Shown one piece after another: positions 8,945 through 17,382 of a stretch of 64,000 nt of DNA. A program made the position numbers and the translations under genes. The stretch's first letter is position 1. Each line of letters opens with the position of its first letter. The notes below the pieces were generated by a model. It was not told the DNA's origin and did no database searches. It was given only the letters and a program-made list of their open reading frames with translations. Source of the stretch: Hyphomicrobiaceae bacterium (GTDB taxonomy: Bacteria; Pseudomonadota; Alphaproteobacteria; Rhizobiales; Hyphomicrobiaceae); assembly GCA_023384095.1 (NCBI GenBank), contig JAHDXT010000001.1:186001-250000 (forward strand). Direction: 5' to 3'.

Positions 8945-9967
8945 TTACCGGATCGGCGGAGCGTATTGGATGCCGCCGTCGGTCCACAGCGCGTTCAGTC
9001 CACGCTCGATCTTGATGCGCGAGCCCTTGCCGACGTTGCGGTCGAAGATCTCGCCGTAGTTGCCGACCGCCTTGATCGCCTTCACGGCCCAGTCGTTCTC
9101 GAGCCCCATGCCCTTGCCGAAGTCACCCTCGACGCCGACGAAACGGCGGATTTCCGGGTTCGACGAGGTCATCATCTGATCGATATTGGCCTTGGTGACG
9201 CCCAACTCCTCCGCGTTGAGAAGCGCATAGTGGACCCACTTGACGATGGTGAACCACTGGCTGTCGCCCTGGCGCACGGAGGGCCCCAGCGGCTCCTTCG
9301 AGATGATCTCGGGCAGCACGATGTGCTCGTCGGGTTTCTGCATCTGCAGGCGCTGCGCGTAGAGCCCCGACGCATCGGTCGTGTAAACGTCGCACCGGCC
9401 GGCCTGATAGGCTTGCAGGCACTCTTCAGCCTTCTCGAACACGACAGGCTGATAGGTCATCTTGCTCCTGCGGAAGAAGTCCGCGAGGTTGAGCTCGGTG
9501 GTCGTACCCGTCTGGACGCAGACGGTGGCGCCGTTCAACTCCTTCGCCGAGCTCACGCCGAGCGCCTTCTTCGCCAGAAAGCCCTGGCCGTCATAATAGT
9601 TGACGCCGACGAAGCTCAGGCCCAGCGAGCTGTCGCGCCCCAGCGTCCACGTGGTGTTGCGGATCAGCACGTCGGACTCTCCCGACTGCAGCGCCGTGAA
9701 GCGCTCCTTGGCGGTCGTCGGCACGTACTTGACCTTTGCGGGATCGCCGAGCACCGCGGCGGCGATCGCCTTGCAGTAGTCGACGTCCATGCCCGTCCAG
9801 TTGCCCTTGTCGTCGGGGTTCGAGAAGCCGGCGAGGCCAACGTTGACGGCGCAGTTGAGGGCGCCGCGCTGCTTTACGGCGTCGAGCGTCCTGGCCTGGG
9901 CCAGAGCCGCGCTGCTGACGGTGACCGCCAGAGCCGAGATCACTCCGAGCTTGATGAGTTGTTTCAT
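8945..9967 (-). CDS. aapJ: periplasmic amino-acid-binding protein (AapJ type)
   Basis: Periplasmic receptor of the Aap system, 340 aa, the family length. A signal peptide (about residues 1-22, ending ALA before QA) is followed by the SBP family 3 fold: RGALNCAVN at the start of the mature domain and DVDYCKAIAAAVLGDPAKVKYVPTTAKERF split over the ligand cleft (KERFTALQSGESDVLIRN carries the usual ligand-contact residues). The ATG at 9967 follows a GGAGGG site. It lies 120 nt downstream of the ATPase gene and is followed by a strong hairpin before aapQ. Broad polar amino-acid specificity is inferred from the AapJ group. Confidence 0.92.
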   Translation of the reverse strand: MKQLIKLGVISALAVTVSSAALAQARTLDAVKQRGALNCAVNVGLAGFSNPDDKGNWTGMDVDYCKAIAAAVLGDPAKVKYVPTTAKERFTALQSGESDVLIRNTTWTLGRDSSLGLSFVGVNYYDGQGFLAKKALGVSSAKELNGATVCVQTGTTTELNLADFFRRSKMTYQPVVFEKAEECLQAYQAGRCDVYTTDASGLYAQRLQMQKPDEHIVLPEIISKEPLGPSVRQGDSQWFTIVKWVHYALLNAEELGVTKANIDQMMTSSNPEIRRFVGVEGDFGKGMGLENDWAVKAIKAVGNYGEIFDRNVGKGSRIKIERGLNALWTDGGIQYAPPIR

Positions 9968-10087
9968 TGTATCGACTCCCTCCTTACGGGCTTGCCTTGC
10001 GAAGGCTCGTTTACCGGCTTCCCTCCCGGGACCCGGCCTGAAGCGACTCTCTTTGCCTTTGGTCGAAAGTGTCAATGCGCCGTCCGG

Positions 10088-10867
10088 CTAGTGGTTCAGG
10101 ATTTGCGACAGGAATAGCTTCGTCCGTTCCGATTTCGGGTCGTTGAAGAAGGGGATCGGAGCGCCCTGCTCGACGATCTCGCCGCGATCCATGAAGATGA
10201 TGCGATCGGCGACCGAGCGCGCAAATCCCATCTCGTGCGTGACGCACAGCATCGTCATGCCCGACCCGGCGAGCTCGATCATGACGTCGAGCACCTCCTT
10301 GATCATCTCGGGGTCGAGCGCCGATGTGGGCTCGTCGAACAGCATGATGCGCGGGTTCATGCACAGCGCACGCGCGATGGCGACGCGCTGCTGCTGACCG
10401 CCGGAAAGCTGCCCCGGATACTTGAGCGCCTGCTCGGGGATCTTCACCCGCTCGAGATACGTCATCGCGGTGCTCTCGGCTTCCGCGCGCGGCATCTTCT
10501 TCACCCACACCGGCGCGAGGCACAGGTTGTCGAGCACGGTGAGATGGGGGAACAGGTTGAAGCTCTGAAACACCATGCCGACCTCGGAGCGGATCTTGTC
10601 GATGTGCCTGAGGTCGTTGGTGAGCTCGATCCCGTCGACAATGATCTTGCCCTTCTGATGCTCCTCGAGCCGGTTGATGCAGCGGATCAGTGTCGACTTG
10701 CCGGAGCCCGAGGGTCCGCAGATCACGATCTTCTCGCCCTGGGCCACCGAGAGATCGATGTCACGCAGAACATGGAACTCGCCGAACCACTTGTTGACGC
10801 CGATCAGCTCGACTGCGGGTACGTCGGCATGTGCCGCAAGCGTGGCCGCGGCAGACGTCTCAGCCAT
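10088..10867 (-). CDS. aapP: amino-acid ABC transporter ATP-binding protein (AapP type)
   Basis: Cytoplasmic ATPase that powers the transporter, 259 aa. Walker A is GPSGSGKST (residues 51-59), the signature is [15 protein letters not shown], Walker B is [15 protein letters not shown], and the switch His is in CVTHEMGFA. The ATG at 10867 has GGGAGG about 6 nt upstream. Unusually it is the first gene of the run, ahead of aapJ; rhizobial operons are normally aapJ-Q-M-P. The 179-nt stretch upstream (10868-11046), between it and the GMC gene, presumably holds the operon promoter, but no clear box was picked out. Confidence 0.92.
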   Translation of the reverse strand: MAETSAAATLAAHADVPAVELIGVNKWFGEFHVLRDIDLSVAQGEKIVICGPSGSGKSTLIRCINRLEEHQKGKIIVDGIELTNDLRHIDKIRSEVGMVFQSFNLFPHLTVLDNLCLAPVWVKKMPRAEAESTAMTYLERVKIPEQALKYPGQLSGGQQQRVAIARALCMNPRIMLFDEPTSALDPEMIKEVLDVMIELAGSGMTMLCVTHEMGFARSVADRIIFMDRGEIVEQGAPIPFFNDPKSERTKLFLSQILNH

Positions 10868-11046
10868 GATCCCTCCCGGATCGCATGTCACTGCTTGCGA
10901 GGGCTCGCCGGAGCTTCGCGCTCCGTTATCCGAGGTCGCGAACGGATAGGCCGACTATGCCCGAGCCTTACCGGCAGCGCAACGACGCGGTTTGCGGATT
11001 GCTCGAACCGAGATCGCCCGGCGCGCGAGCAGATCGCCGAGCGCGC

Positions 11047-12672
11047 TCAGACGCGCCAGTCCTCGGCGATCATGGCGGCGCCCTTCTCGGCGATCATCAT
11101 GGTGGGGGCCGCGGTGTTGCCCGACGTGATGGTCGGCATGACCGAGGCATCGATCACGCGCAGGCCCTCGAGCCCGCGCACCTTGAGGCGGGCATCGACG
11201 ACGGCGCGATCGTCGCTGCCCATCCTGGCGGTGCCGGCCGGGTGGAAGATCGTCGTGGCGATGTCGCCCGCCGCCCTCGCCAGCGCCTCCTCGCCGTCGA
11301 TGTGCGGACCGGGCTTGAACTCCTCCGCCTTGTACCGGGCCAGTGCGGGCTGCCGGGCGATGTGCCGCGTCAGCCGGATGGCGTCGGCGGCGACGCGCCG
11401 ATCCTCCTCGGTGGCAAGATAGTTGGGTCGGATCTCCGGGTGCCCCGCCGGCTCGGGCGAGGTGATGCGCACGTGACCGCGGCTGGTCGGCCGCAGGTTG
11501 CAGACGCTCGCCGTGAAGGCAGGGAACGGGTCCAGCGGCTCGCCGAACCTCGGCAGGGTCAGCGGCTGGATGTGGTACTGCAGGTCGGGCGTCTCGCGGC
11601 TCGAATCCGAGCGCGCGAAGCAGCCGAGCTGGGACGGGGCCATCGACATCGGGCCGGTCCGCCGCACGGCGTACTCGAGTGCGATGCCCGCCTTGTGCCA
11701 GATCCGTTGCGAGCGCTCGTTGAGCGTCGGCACCCCGGAAACCTTGAAGGCGCAGCGGACCTGCAGATGATCCTGCAGGTTCTCGCCCACACCCGCCAGC
11801 TCGTGGCGGACCGGAACGCCGGCGGCCTTCAGGACCTCGCCCGGACCGATCCCGGAAAGCTGCAGGATTTGCGGCGAGCCGATGGCGCCCGCCGCCAGGA
11901 TCACCTCGCGGCGGGCGGTGACGGTGCGCGGGCCGGAGCCCTTATGCCGGAACGCGAGCCCGGCCACGCGCTGGCCTTCGAGCGTCAGCCACTCGACGGT
12001 GGCATGGGTGAGAACCGAGAAATTCGGACGCTTCAGAGCGGGCCTCAGGAAGCCTTTCGCTGCCGTCCACCGCAGACCCTTCTTCTGGTTGACTTGGAAG
12101 TAGCTCGACCCCTCGTTGTCGCCGCCGTTGAAATCGCGGATGCGCGGGATGCCCGCCTGCTCCGCAGCCTCGGCCCAGGCATCCAGGATTCGCCAGCTCA
12201 CGCGCGGCCGCTCGATCCGCCACTCCCCGCCCCTGGCGTGTCGCCCGTCGAACTCGCCGGGCTCCATGGCCCACTGGTCCTCGTGCCGCAGGAAGAAGGG
12301 CAGCACGTCGTCCCACGCCCAGCCGGGGTTGCCGAGCTGGCGCCAACGGTCGTAGTCGCGGGCCTGGCCGCGCATGTAGATCATGCCGTTGATGGCGGAG
12401 CAGCCGCCCAGCACCTTGCCGCGCGGGTACTGCAGCTTGCGCCCGTTGAGACCCGGCTCGCTCGCCGTCTCGAAGCCCCAGTCGACCCGGGGATTGCCGA
12501 AACAGTAGAGATAGCCGACGGGGATGTGAATCCAGATGTAGTCGTCCTTGCCGCCGGCCTCGAGCAGCAGGACGCGAGTGCCCGGGTCCGCGGACAATCT
12601 GTTGGCCAGCACGCAGCCTGCCGATCCGGCGCCGACGATGACGTAGTCGTACTCTCCGAAGGGCTCGGGCAT
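11047..12672 (-). CDS. GMC family FAD oxidoreductase (choline/alcohol dehydrogenase-like)
   Basis: A flavoprotein that oxidises an alcohol to an aldehyde; relatives act on choline, aliphatic alcohols or polyols. The 541 aa fit the family. The N-terminal FAD-binding motif is GAGSAG (residues 15-20) with the following LLLEAGG. The GMC signature 1 region is PRGKVLGGCSAINGMIYMRG. The C-terminal domain has HPAGTARMG with the catalytic His, then DASVMPTITSGNTAAPTMM. The ATG at 12672 was chosen over a TTG at 12690. The GNAT gene lies 51 nt upstream on the same strand. The true substrate is unknown; choline is possible, but no betaine-aldehyde dehydrogenase or betI lies nearby. Confidence 0.88.
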   Translation of the reverse strand: MPEPFGEYDYVIVGAGSAGCVLANRLSADPGTRVLLLEAGGKDDYIWIHIPVGYLYCFGNPRVDWGFETASEPGLNGRKLQYPRGKVLGGCSAINGMIYMRGQARDYDRWRQLGNPGWAWDDVLPFFLRHEDQWAMEPGEFDGRHARGGEWRIERPRVSWRILDAWAEAAEQAGIPRIRDFNGGDNEGSSYFQVNQKKGLRWTAAKGFLRPALKRPNFSVLTHATVEWLTLEGQRVAGLAFRHKGSGPRTVTARREVILAAGAIGSPQILQLSGIGPGEVLKAAGVPVRHELAGVGENLQDHLQVRCAFKVSGVPTLNERSQRIWHKAGIALEYAVRRTGPMSMAPSQLGCFARSDSSRETPDLQYHIQPLTLPRFGEPLDPFPAFTASVCNLRPTSRGHVRITSPEPAGHPEIRPNYLATEEDRRVAADAIRLTRHIARQPALARYKAEEFKPGPHIDGEEALARAAGDIATTIFHPAGTARMGSDDRAVVDARLKVRGLEGLRVIDASVMPTITSGNTAAPTMMIAEKGAAMIAEDWRV

Positions 12673-12723
12673 CGCGGTTCCGCTCCTCAAGTCCGGCGCG
12701 CCGGCATGGCTTCGACCTCGTAC

Positions 12724-13329
12724 TTAGCCGAGAGCGTCGGGAAGCGGAAGATGCGGGAGCCGCGGCTGCCCCTCGGGGCTGGCCAGCAGCCGCCCGAGGA
12801 AGGCGATCGCGTTGCCGTTCCAGTCCGCAGTTTCCAGATGCTCGAAGCCGCACGCGAGATAGAACCGGTTGTTGCGCGCGCCCTCCCCCGTCACGACGTG
12901 CATGCCGGGAGCGCCGGCGCGGGCGGCGTGCGCGGCGAACGCCTCGATGAGCTGCGCGCCGATCCCCTGGCTGCGATAGCGGGCCGTCAGATTGATGTGC
13001 AGGTGCGCCGGGAAGCGCTGCGTCAGGTGCGCCAGCCCGCCGAAGTACGAAATATCCGAGAACAGGGCGTTGCGGGCGGGATCCTCCAGGCAGCCGACGA
13101 GGTATCCGGCCACTGCGCCGTCCGTTGCCAGCGCGACGAACGCATCGTTCGGAAAATGCGCGAGATATCGCGTCAGCCACCGCTCGCGGAACGCGGCGCG
13201 GTCGGCTTCGGTGTCGAACTCTCGTGTTCCGCCCGTCTCGAAGAAGATCGCCTCGATATCCCCGCACGCCCGATTGCGGTCGGGGAGCTCCGCCAGGCGG
13301 GCAATGATCGTGCTGGCGTCTAGGGCCAT
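12724..13329 (-). CDS. GNAT family N-acetyltransferase
   Basis: A cytoplasmic acyl-CoA-dependent N-acetyltransferase of unknown substrate, 201 aa with the ATG at 13329. The GNAT core is in the second half: the AHLHINLTARYRSQGIGAQL stretch contains the acetyl-CoA pyrophosphate-binding Q/RxxGxG/A motif, followed by VVTGEGARNNRFYLACGFEH, the usual FYxxxGF element. The N-terminal third (GDIEAIFFETGGTREFDTE) resembles the lead-in of GNAT proteins related to O-GlcNAcase-associated acetyltransferases. It is probably co-transcribed with the downstream GMC gene (51-nt gap). The start is not firm: an earlier in-frame ATG exists near 13380. Confidence 0.75.
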   Translation of the reverse strand: MALDASTIIARLAELPDRNRACGDIEAIFFETGGTREFDTEADRAAFRERWLTRYLAHFPNDAFVALATDGAVAGYLVGCLEDPARNALFSDISYFGGLAHLTQRFPAHLHINLTARYRSQGIGAQLIEAFAAHAARAGAPGMHVVTGEGARNNRFYLACGFEHLETADWNGNAIAFLGRLLASPEGQPRLPHLPLPDALG

Positions 13330-13545
13330 GGGCCATCTGCTCCGGATGCTGGCGACGCACCGGCCAGAGGCGATCGGCATGACCTGGCAGTGTCTCCAGC
13401 CGGACGACAGAGCCAGGTATGCAGTCCACGCATTCCGGGGATGCAACGGACCCGGTTGCTGCGATGCAACGTGGCATGCCATATACCAGTGTGCATGAGC
13501 GAAGCGCCCGTCAACGCCGCAAGTTCAAGCCAAAGAGGACGGATC

Positions 13546-13764
13546 ATGAGCACCAGAACGATCGAGCCCACACTCGACTTCATCCCCGCCGACAAGAGTT
13601 TGCGGCCCCCGCAGGGCGTCGCAAGCCTTCTCCGCGCCTTCTTCGCGTCCATCGGCGAAGGCCTTGCCGCGGCCCACCACTACGAGAGGCTGACCGCACG
13701 CGGTACGCCTCCCGCAACGGCGGTGGAAATCGTCTTTCGCGATCATTTCGCCGAGCATCGCTGA
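13546..13764 (+). CDS. small conserved alphaproteobacterial protein, 72 aa, unknown function
   Basis: A short protein with a clear AGAGGA ribosome binding site about 7 nt before the ATG. No membrane segment or signal peptide is seen. The second half, with LRAFFASIGEGLAAAHHYE and LTARGTPPATAVEIVFRDHF, looks like an amphipathic helix pair of the kind found in small uncharacterised proteins of this group. It is divergent from the GNAT gene; the 216-nt gap 13330-13545 holds the presumed promoters, with no motif that I could identify. A hairpin-plus-T-run terminator follows 30 nt after its stop, supporting a real, monocistronic gene. Confidence 0.6.
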   Translation: MSTRTIEPTLDFIPADKSLRPPQGVASLLRAFFASIGEGLAAAHHYERLTARGTPPATAVEIVFRDHFAEHR

Positions 13765-13793
13765 GAGCATCGGACGCCAGCCTGAGACTTCGG

Positions 13794-13833
13794 CCGCCGT
13801 ACAGGGTGCACGCCTTGTACGGCGGATTTCTTT
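13794..13833 (+). terminator. rho-independent terminator of the 72-aa gene
   Basis: A perfect 10-bp stem (13794-13803 with 13816-13825) has a 12-nt loop and is followed by ATTTCTTT. It lies 30 nt after the stop of the small plus-strand gene. The remaining sequence to the end of pta (to 14005) shows nothing else. Confidence 0.7.
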
Positions 13834-14005
13834 CGCTTGCCCACCGGCCTGCTTTGACGTTGACAGGTCGCGGCGGCCGTTCCTAGATGAAATATCAAAA
13901 ACGAGACGAAACGTCCCGGAATTCAGACCAATGCTCGGCTGCGACGGTCACACCAGGTTCGCGCTTCACGTCCAGGCCGGCGTCCTGTGCGACCGCGGGC
14001 GACCC

Positions 14006-14992
14006 TCAGGCGCGGGCCAGCGTGACCGCGACGGTGGCCATGACGTCCTCGACGCTGGCCCCGCGCGACAGGTCGGAGACGGGCCTGGCGAAGCCCTGCA
14101 GGAACGGCCCGACTGCTTGCGCCCCGGCCAGGTGCTGGACGAGCTTGTAGGCGATATTGCCGGCGTCGAGATCCGGGAAGACGAGCACGTTGGCCCGGCC
14201 CGCGACCTCGCTCTCGCCCTTGACCTTCTTTGCCGCGACCGCCTCCACGAGCGCTGCGTCGGCCTGCAGCTCTCCGTCGACCTTCAGAGCCGGCACGCGC
14301 TCCCGCACGATGGCGAGCGCCGCCCGCACCTTGTCGACGTGCGGATGGCTGGCGCTGCCGTGGGTAGAGAAGGACAGCATCGCCACCCGCGGCTCCTGCC
14401 CGAGGAGCGCCTCGGCGCTCGACGCGGACGCGATGGCGATGTCGGCCAGCATGCCGGCATCGGGGTCGGCGTTGACGGCGCAGTCGGCGAAGACGAGCGC
14501 CCGCGCGGCGCCGTCGTGCACTGCCGGCAGCAGCATCAGGAAGAAGCTCGACGGGGTTGCGACGCCCGGCGCGAGACCCACCGTCATGAGCCCCGCCTCG
14601 ATCACGCGGCGGGTCGGGTTGGCGGCGCCGGCGACCATGGCGGCGGCCCTTCCGGTGGCGACCAGCGCGCCGCCGAAGTAGAGCGGCCGCCTGATGAGGC
14701 GCTGCGCCATTCCGGCAGTCATCTTCTCCCGTCCCGCGGCGATCTCCGCCGCGAGCGAGCCGGCCTCGGCATCGGCCTCGGGATCGCGGATCTCGATCCC
14801 CGACAGCGGCAGCCGCAGCGCGCCGGCCCTGCTCTCGATCATCTGCCGCGCGCCCACCACCACCGGCTGCGCCAGGCCCTCGTCGAGAAGCTTGCGCGCG
14901 GCCTGCAGAATCCGCTCGTCCTCGCCTTCCGGAAGCACCACCTTCAGCCCGCGGCCTGTGACCGCGGCCCGGCAATCGGCGACAATATCCAT
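14006..14992 (-). CDS. pta: phosphate acetyltransferase
   Basis: It interconverts acetyl-CoA plus phosphate and acetyl phosphate plus CoA in the cytoplasm. The 328-aa protein is the short, single-domain PTA_PTB form without the N-terminal DRTGG/P-loop region of the E. coli enzyme. Visible family elements are [12 protein letters not shown] at the N-terminus, [14 protein letters not shown] in the middle, [16 protein letters not shown] and [19 protein letters not shown] near the C-terminus. An AGGAGGGG ribosome binding site precedes the ATG. It is divergent from the citrate synthase gene (89 nt between starts); no acetate kinase gene is visible next to it. Confidence 0.93.
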   Translation of the reverse strand: MDIVADCRAAVTGRGLKVVLPEGEDERILQAARKLLDEGLAQPVVVGARQMIESRAGALRLPLSGIEIRDPEADAEAGSLAAEIAAGREKMTAGMAQRLIRRPLYFGGALVATGRAAAMVAGAANPTRRVIEAGLMTVGLAPGVATPSSFFLMLLPAVHDGAARALVFADCAVNADPDAGMLADIAIASASSAEALLGQEPRVAMLSFSTHGSASHPHVDKVRAALAIVRERVPALKVDGELQADAALVEAVAAKKVKGESEVAGRANVLVFPDLDAGNIAYKLVQHLAGAQAVGPFLQGFARPVSDLSRGASVEDVMATVAVTLARA

Positions 14993-15081
14993 CTAGGCCC
15001 CTCCTGGAGCATCGCGCCGGCCCATTGACCGGGCCGGGATTCCAGCCCTTGGCATCGCAATTCCGCAACGGAGTCAACCCC

Positions 15082-16227
15082 ATGAGCGCCGCAGACAACG
15101 AGCCCAGGATCTATCGTGGACTGAAGGACGTCCACTTCGAGCGGTCCGCCACAACATTCATCGACGGCAAGGCGGGCGAGCTGCGCTATCGCGGCTACTC
15201 GATCCACGACCTCGCCGAGAATTCGACATTCGAGGAGACGGGATACCTGCTGCTGCATGGCGAGCTGCCGACGCGCAGCGCGCTCGCCGCGTTCGACGCG
15301 GAGCTCAAGGCCGCGCGGCAGCTCCCGGCCGCCGTTCTCGACATCGTCGCGGCCGTGAAGCATGCCCATCCGATGGACGTCCTGCGCACGGCCGTCTCGG
15401 CGTTGGCGGCGTTCGACCCCGACACCGCCGACAACAGCCGCGAGGCGACGCTGCGCAAGGGCGTCCGGCTCACCTCGCAAGTGCCGATGATCGTCGCCGC
15501 GCACGAGCGCATCCGCAACGGTCGACAGCCCGTCACGCCAGAACCGGGTCTGTCGCATGCGGCGAACTTCCTCTGGATGCTGAAGGGCGAGACGCCGTCA
15601 GCCGGCGCCGCCAGGCTGCTCGATACCGATCTGGTGCTGCACGCCGAGCATGGCTCCAACGCCTCCTCCTTCACGGCGCGGGTGGTGGTCGGAACGGACG
15701 CCAACGCACATGCTGCGATCACGGCGGCGATCGCCGCGCTGTCGGGCCCCGCCCACGGCGGCGCCGCCGAGGACGTCATGCGCATGGCGCAGGAGATCGG
15801 GGAGCCGGCCAACGTGCCCGCCTACGTCAAGGCAAAGCGCGCTGCGAAAGAGCCGATCACCGGGTTCGGGCACCGCGTCTATCGCGCCGAGGACCCCCGC
15901 GCGCGCCACATGCGCGAGGGTGTCCGGCGGCTGTCGAAGGAGATGGGCGAGCCGAGGTGGTACGAGATCCTGGAGGCGCTGGTGAAGGAGATGGCGCCCT
16001 ACGCGCGCCACGGCGTCAACGTCAACGTCGATTTCTACTCCGGCGTCATCTACTACCTGCACGGCATCCCGAAGGACCTGTTCGTGCCGATCTTCGCGGT
16101 CGGACGCGTGCCGGGCTGGGCTGTCCAGATCCTCGAGCAGCAGGCCAACAATATCCTCATCCGCCCACTGACGCTCTACGATGGCCCGGCGCCGCGCGCC
16201 TATGTGCCGATCGAGCAGCGCGGCTGA
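15082..16227 (+). CDS. citrate synthase (short, about 380-aa type)
   Basis: It condenses acetyl-CoA with oxaloacetate to citrate; a 2-methylcitrate synthase activity is possible, since the two are hard to separate by eye. It is 381 aa, shorter than the hexameric E. coli-type GltA (about 427 aa), and resembles the dimeric CitZ/PrpC-like forms. Seen: ELRYRGYSIHDLAENSTFEE, the His-containing HGGAAEDVM active-site region, the FGHRVYRAEDPRA motif and the Asp/Arg-rich end NILIRPLTLYDGPAPR. The ATG at 15082 was preferred to an upstream in-frame codon at 15025. Its neighbour pta shares the acetyl-CoA pool. A main gltA elsewhere in the genome is likely. Confidence 0.88.
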   Translation: MSAADNEPRIYRGLKDVHFERSATTFIDGKAGELRYRGYSIHDLAENSTFEETGYLLLHGELPTRSALAAFDAELKAARQLPAAVLDIVAAVKHAHPMDVLRTAVSALAAFDPDTADNSREATLRKGVRLTSQVPMIVAAHERIRNGRQPVTPEPGLSHAANFLWMLKGETPSAGAARLLDTDLVLHAEHGSNASSFTARVVVGTDANAHAAITAAIAALSGPAHGGAAEDVMRMAQEIGEPANVPAYVKAKRAAKEPITGFGHRVYRAEDPRARHMREGVRRLSKEMGEPRWYEILEALVKEMAPYARHGVNVNVDFYSGVIYYLHGIPKDLFVPIFAVGRVPGWAVQILEQQANNILIRPLTLYDGPAPRAYVPIEQRG

Positions 16228-16229
16228 AT

Positions 16230-16262
16230 TGAAAAAACGGGCCGAAAGTCTCGGCCCGTTCC
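16230..16262 (-). terminator. bidirectional terminator between citrate synthase and the basic exported protein gene
   Basis: Stem 16236-16245 with 16251-16260, 10 bp perfect, 5-nt loop. On the minus strand it is followed by a run of six T, making it a classical terminator for the gene ending at 16287; on the plus strand it sits right after the citrate synthase stop. Confidence 0.85.
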
Positions 16263-16286
16263 TGCGCTCGTCCTTGCCGTTCTGCG

Positions 16287-16655
16287 TTACCAGCCCCGGC
16301 ACCAGCGGTAGCGTCGCCACCAGTAGCTGCTGCCCGTGATGATCGCCCTGCGCCTGAGCCACGCGCAGCTCCGGCGACCATAGTGGATCCTGAGACTCGG
16401 GCCGAGCCAGATGCCGAACCGCGGCCCGCGATGACGACGGACGAAGCGATGCCGGCGGTGGAACCCGCCGTGGAAGCTGCGACGATGGAAGCGCTTGAAG
16501 CTACGATGCCCGCGACGGCGGACCTCGACGATGCTCGACGATTCCGCCGCGTCCAGCATGGGAAGCTTCGCGGCCACTGCCTGGGCCTGCGGCGCCGGAG
16601 TTGCGACGATGAGGAAGGCAGTGGCGGCGGCCATCGATAACAGACGTTTCTTCAT
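16287..16655 (-). CDS. small exported Arg/His-rich protein, unknown function
   Basis: This 122-aa protein has a good signal peptide (MKKRLLSMAAATAFLIVATP, cleavage after an A-Q-A-like site near residue 25). The mature part contains a very basic, repetitive section of R/H/F/G units (about residues 50-80), then WLGPSLRIHYG and a C-terminal SSYWWRRYRWC. Small secreted proteins with this Trp/Arg/Tyr-rich end occur in Hyphomicrobiales and are loosely BA14K-like; no function is established. The ATG at 16655 has AGGAG upstream. It is transcribed alone and ends at a strong terminator. Confidence 0.7.
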   Translation of the reverse strand: MKKRLLSMAAATAFLIVATPAPQAQAVAAKLPMLDAAESSSIVEVRRRGHRSFKRFHRRSFHGGFHRRHRFVRRHRGPRFGIWLGPSLRIHYGRRSCAWLRRRAIITGSSYWWRRYRWCRGW

Positions 16656-16811
16656 TAGAGACTCCTGAACCAACGTTCGCCGGCTGAGGCCGACGACGAA
16701 CCGACCAAAGTCTGAGCTTCCCCACGTGATGCAGAAGCATCATAGAACGTTTGGCCCGGAGTTCCAATGCCTTATCTAGTTCCGACTGGTTCCGCGGCGA
16801 CGTGCGGACCG

Positions 16812-17141
16812 CTACCCGACGTTGTTGGCGAGCTGCCGGCGGAAGGCAGGCGGCAGATCGGCCGGAAGCGGCGGCGGGACCGGCGGACCATAGTTCGGAC
16901 TGAACGGCTCGCTGGGATCGTCCGACTCGGTCCGGGACCGGCGCACTGGCGGTGTCTGGGCCGGCATTCCGTCGTCCTCCAAGACGACCTGCCGGCCGGT
17001 GCCGTCATACCAGGAGGCTTCGCGGTACTCCGACTGGCTGGCGCAGCCGGCAAGGAGGAGGGCGAGTATGGGACCGAACGGGATCGCGGCGCGGCCGGGA
17101 ACGGCAGCACGCCGTACGGGAATGCACTTCGACAGACGCAT
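16812..17141 (-). CDS. putative outer-membrane lipoprotein, 109 aa
   Basis: A basic N-terminus and a hydrophobic stretch end in the lipobox LLLAGC near residue 33, so the mature lipoprotein is about 77 aa. The mature part is Pro-rich, with YREASWYDGTGRQVV and a PPVPPPLPADLPPAFR tail suggesting an extended, periplasm-spanning or disordered chain. No known domain was recognised. A CtrA-like box lies about 54 nt upstream of the start. The gap to the exporter operon (17142-17382, 241 nt) holds that box and a short tandem repeat. Confidence 0.68.
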   Translation of the reverse strand: MRLSKCIPVRRAAVPGRAAIPFGPILALLLAGCASQSEYREASWYDGTGRQVVLEDDGMPAQTPPVRRSRTESDDPSEPFSPNYGPPVPPPLPADLPPAFRRQLANNVG

Positions 17142-17194
17142 GGAACCGACACTCCGACTGACGCGAACTGCCTTCCATCAATGCGCACTCATGG

Positions 17195-17209
17195 TTAAGG
17201 CCGGGTTAG
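17195..17209 (-). promoter_or_regulatory. CtrA-like binding site (7 of 8 consensus bases)
   Basis: The plus strand reads TTAA, seven bases, TTAG; the full consensus is TTAA-N7-TTAA. It sits about 54 nt upstream of the lipoprotein gene that starts at 17141. A chance match is possible, but in 67% GC DNA such a pair is not frequent. Confidence 0.35.
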
Positions 17210-17348
17210 CTGGCGTCCCGGGAACGGCGCAATTCCGAGCGCCGGCACCGCTCAACGCATGAATCCCGGATGCACCGCACCTTTCCATGCTGCGGCGCAT
17301 CCGGAACAATAAGGTGGAGAAAGGCCTCTGTCTGGATCGGGAATAATC

Positions 17349-17381
17349 TATTCGCCATTCGCCATTCGCTATTCGCTATTC
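17349..17381. repeat. short tandem repeat of ATTCGCC/ATTCGCT units
   Basis: About four consecutive 7-8-base units of the ATTCGCC/ATTCGCT type lie just downstream of the exporter permease stop. A related, shorter stretch occurs at 21958-21981, flanking the other side of the exporter/SOD region. Confidence 0.7.
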
Positions 17382-17382
17382 C

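Noticed and set aside
7664-10117. 817-codon plus-strand open frame opposite the aap genes
   Set aside because: Antisense to three well-supported transporter genes and without any recognisable domain.
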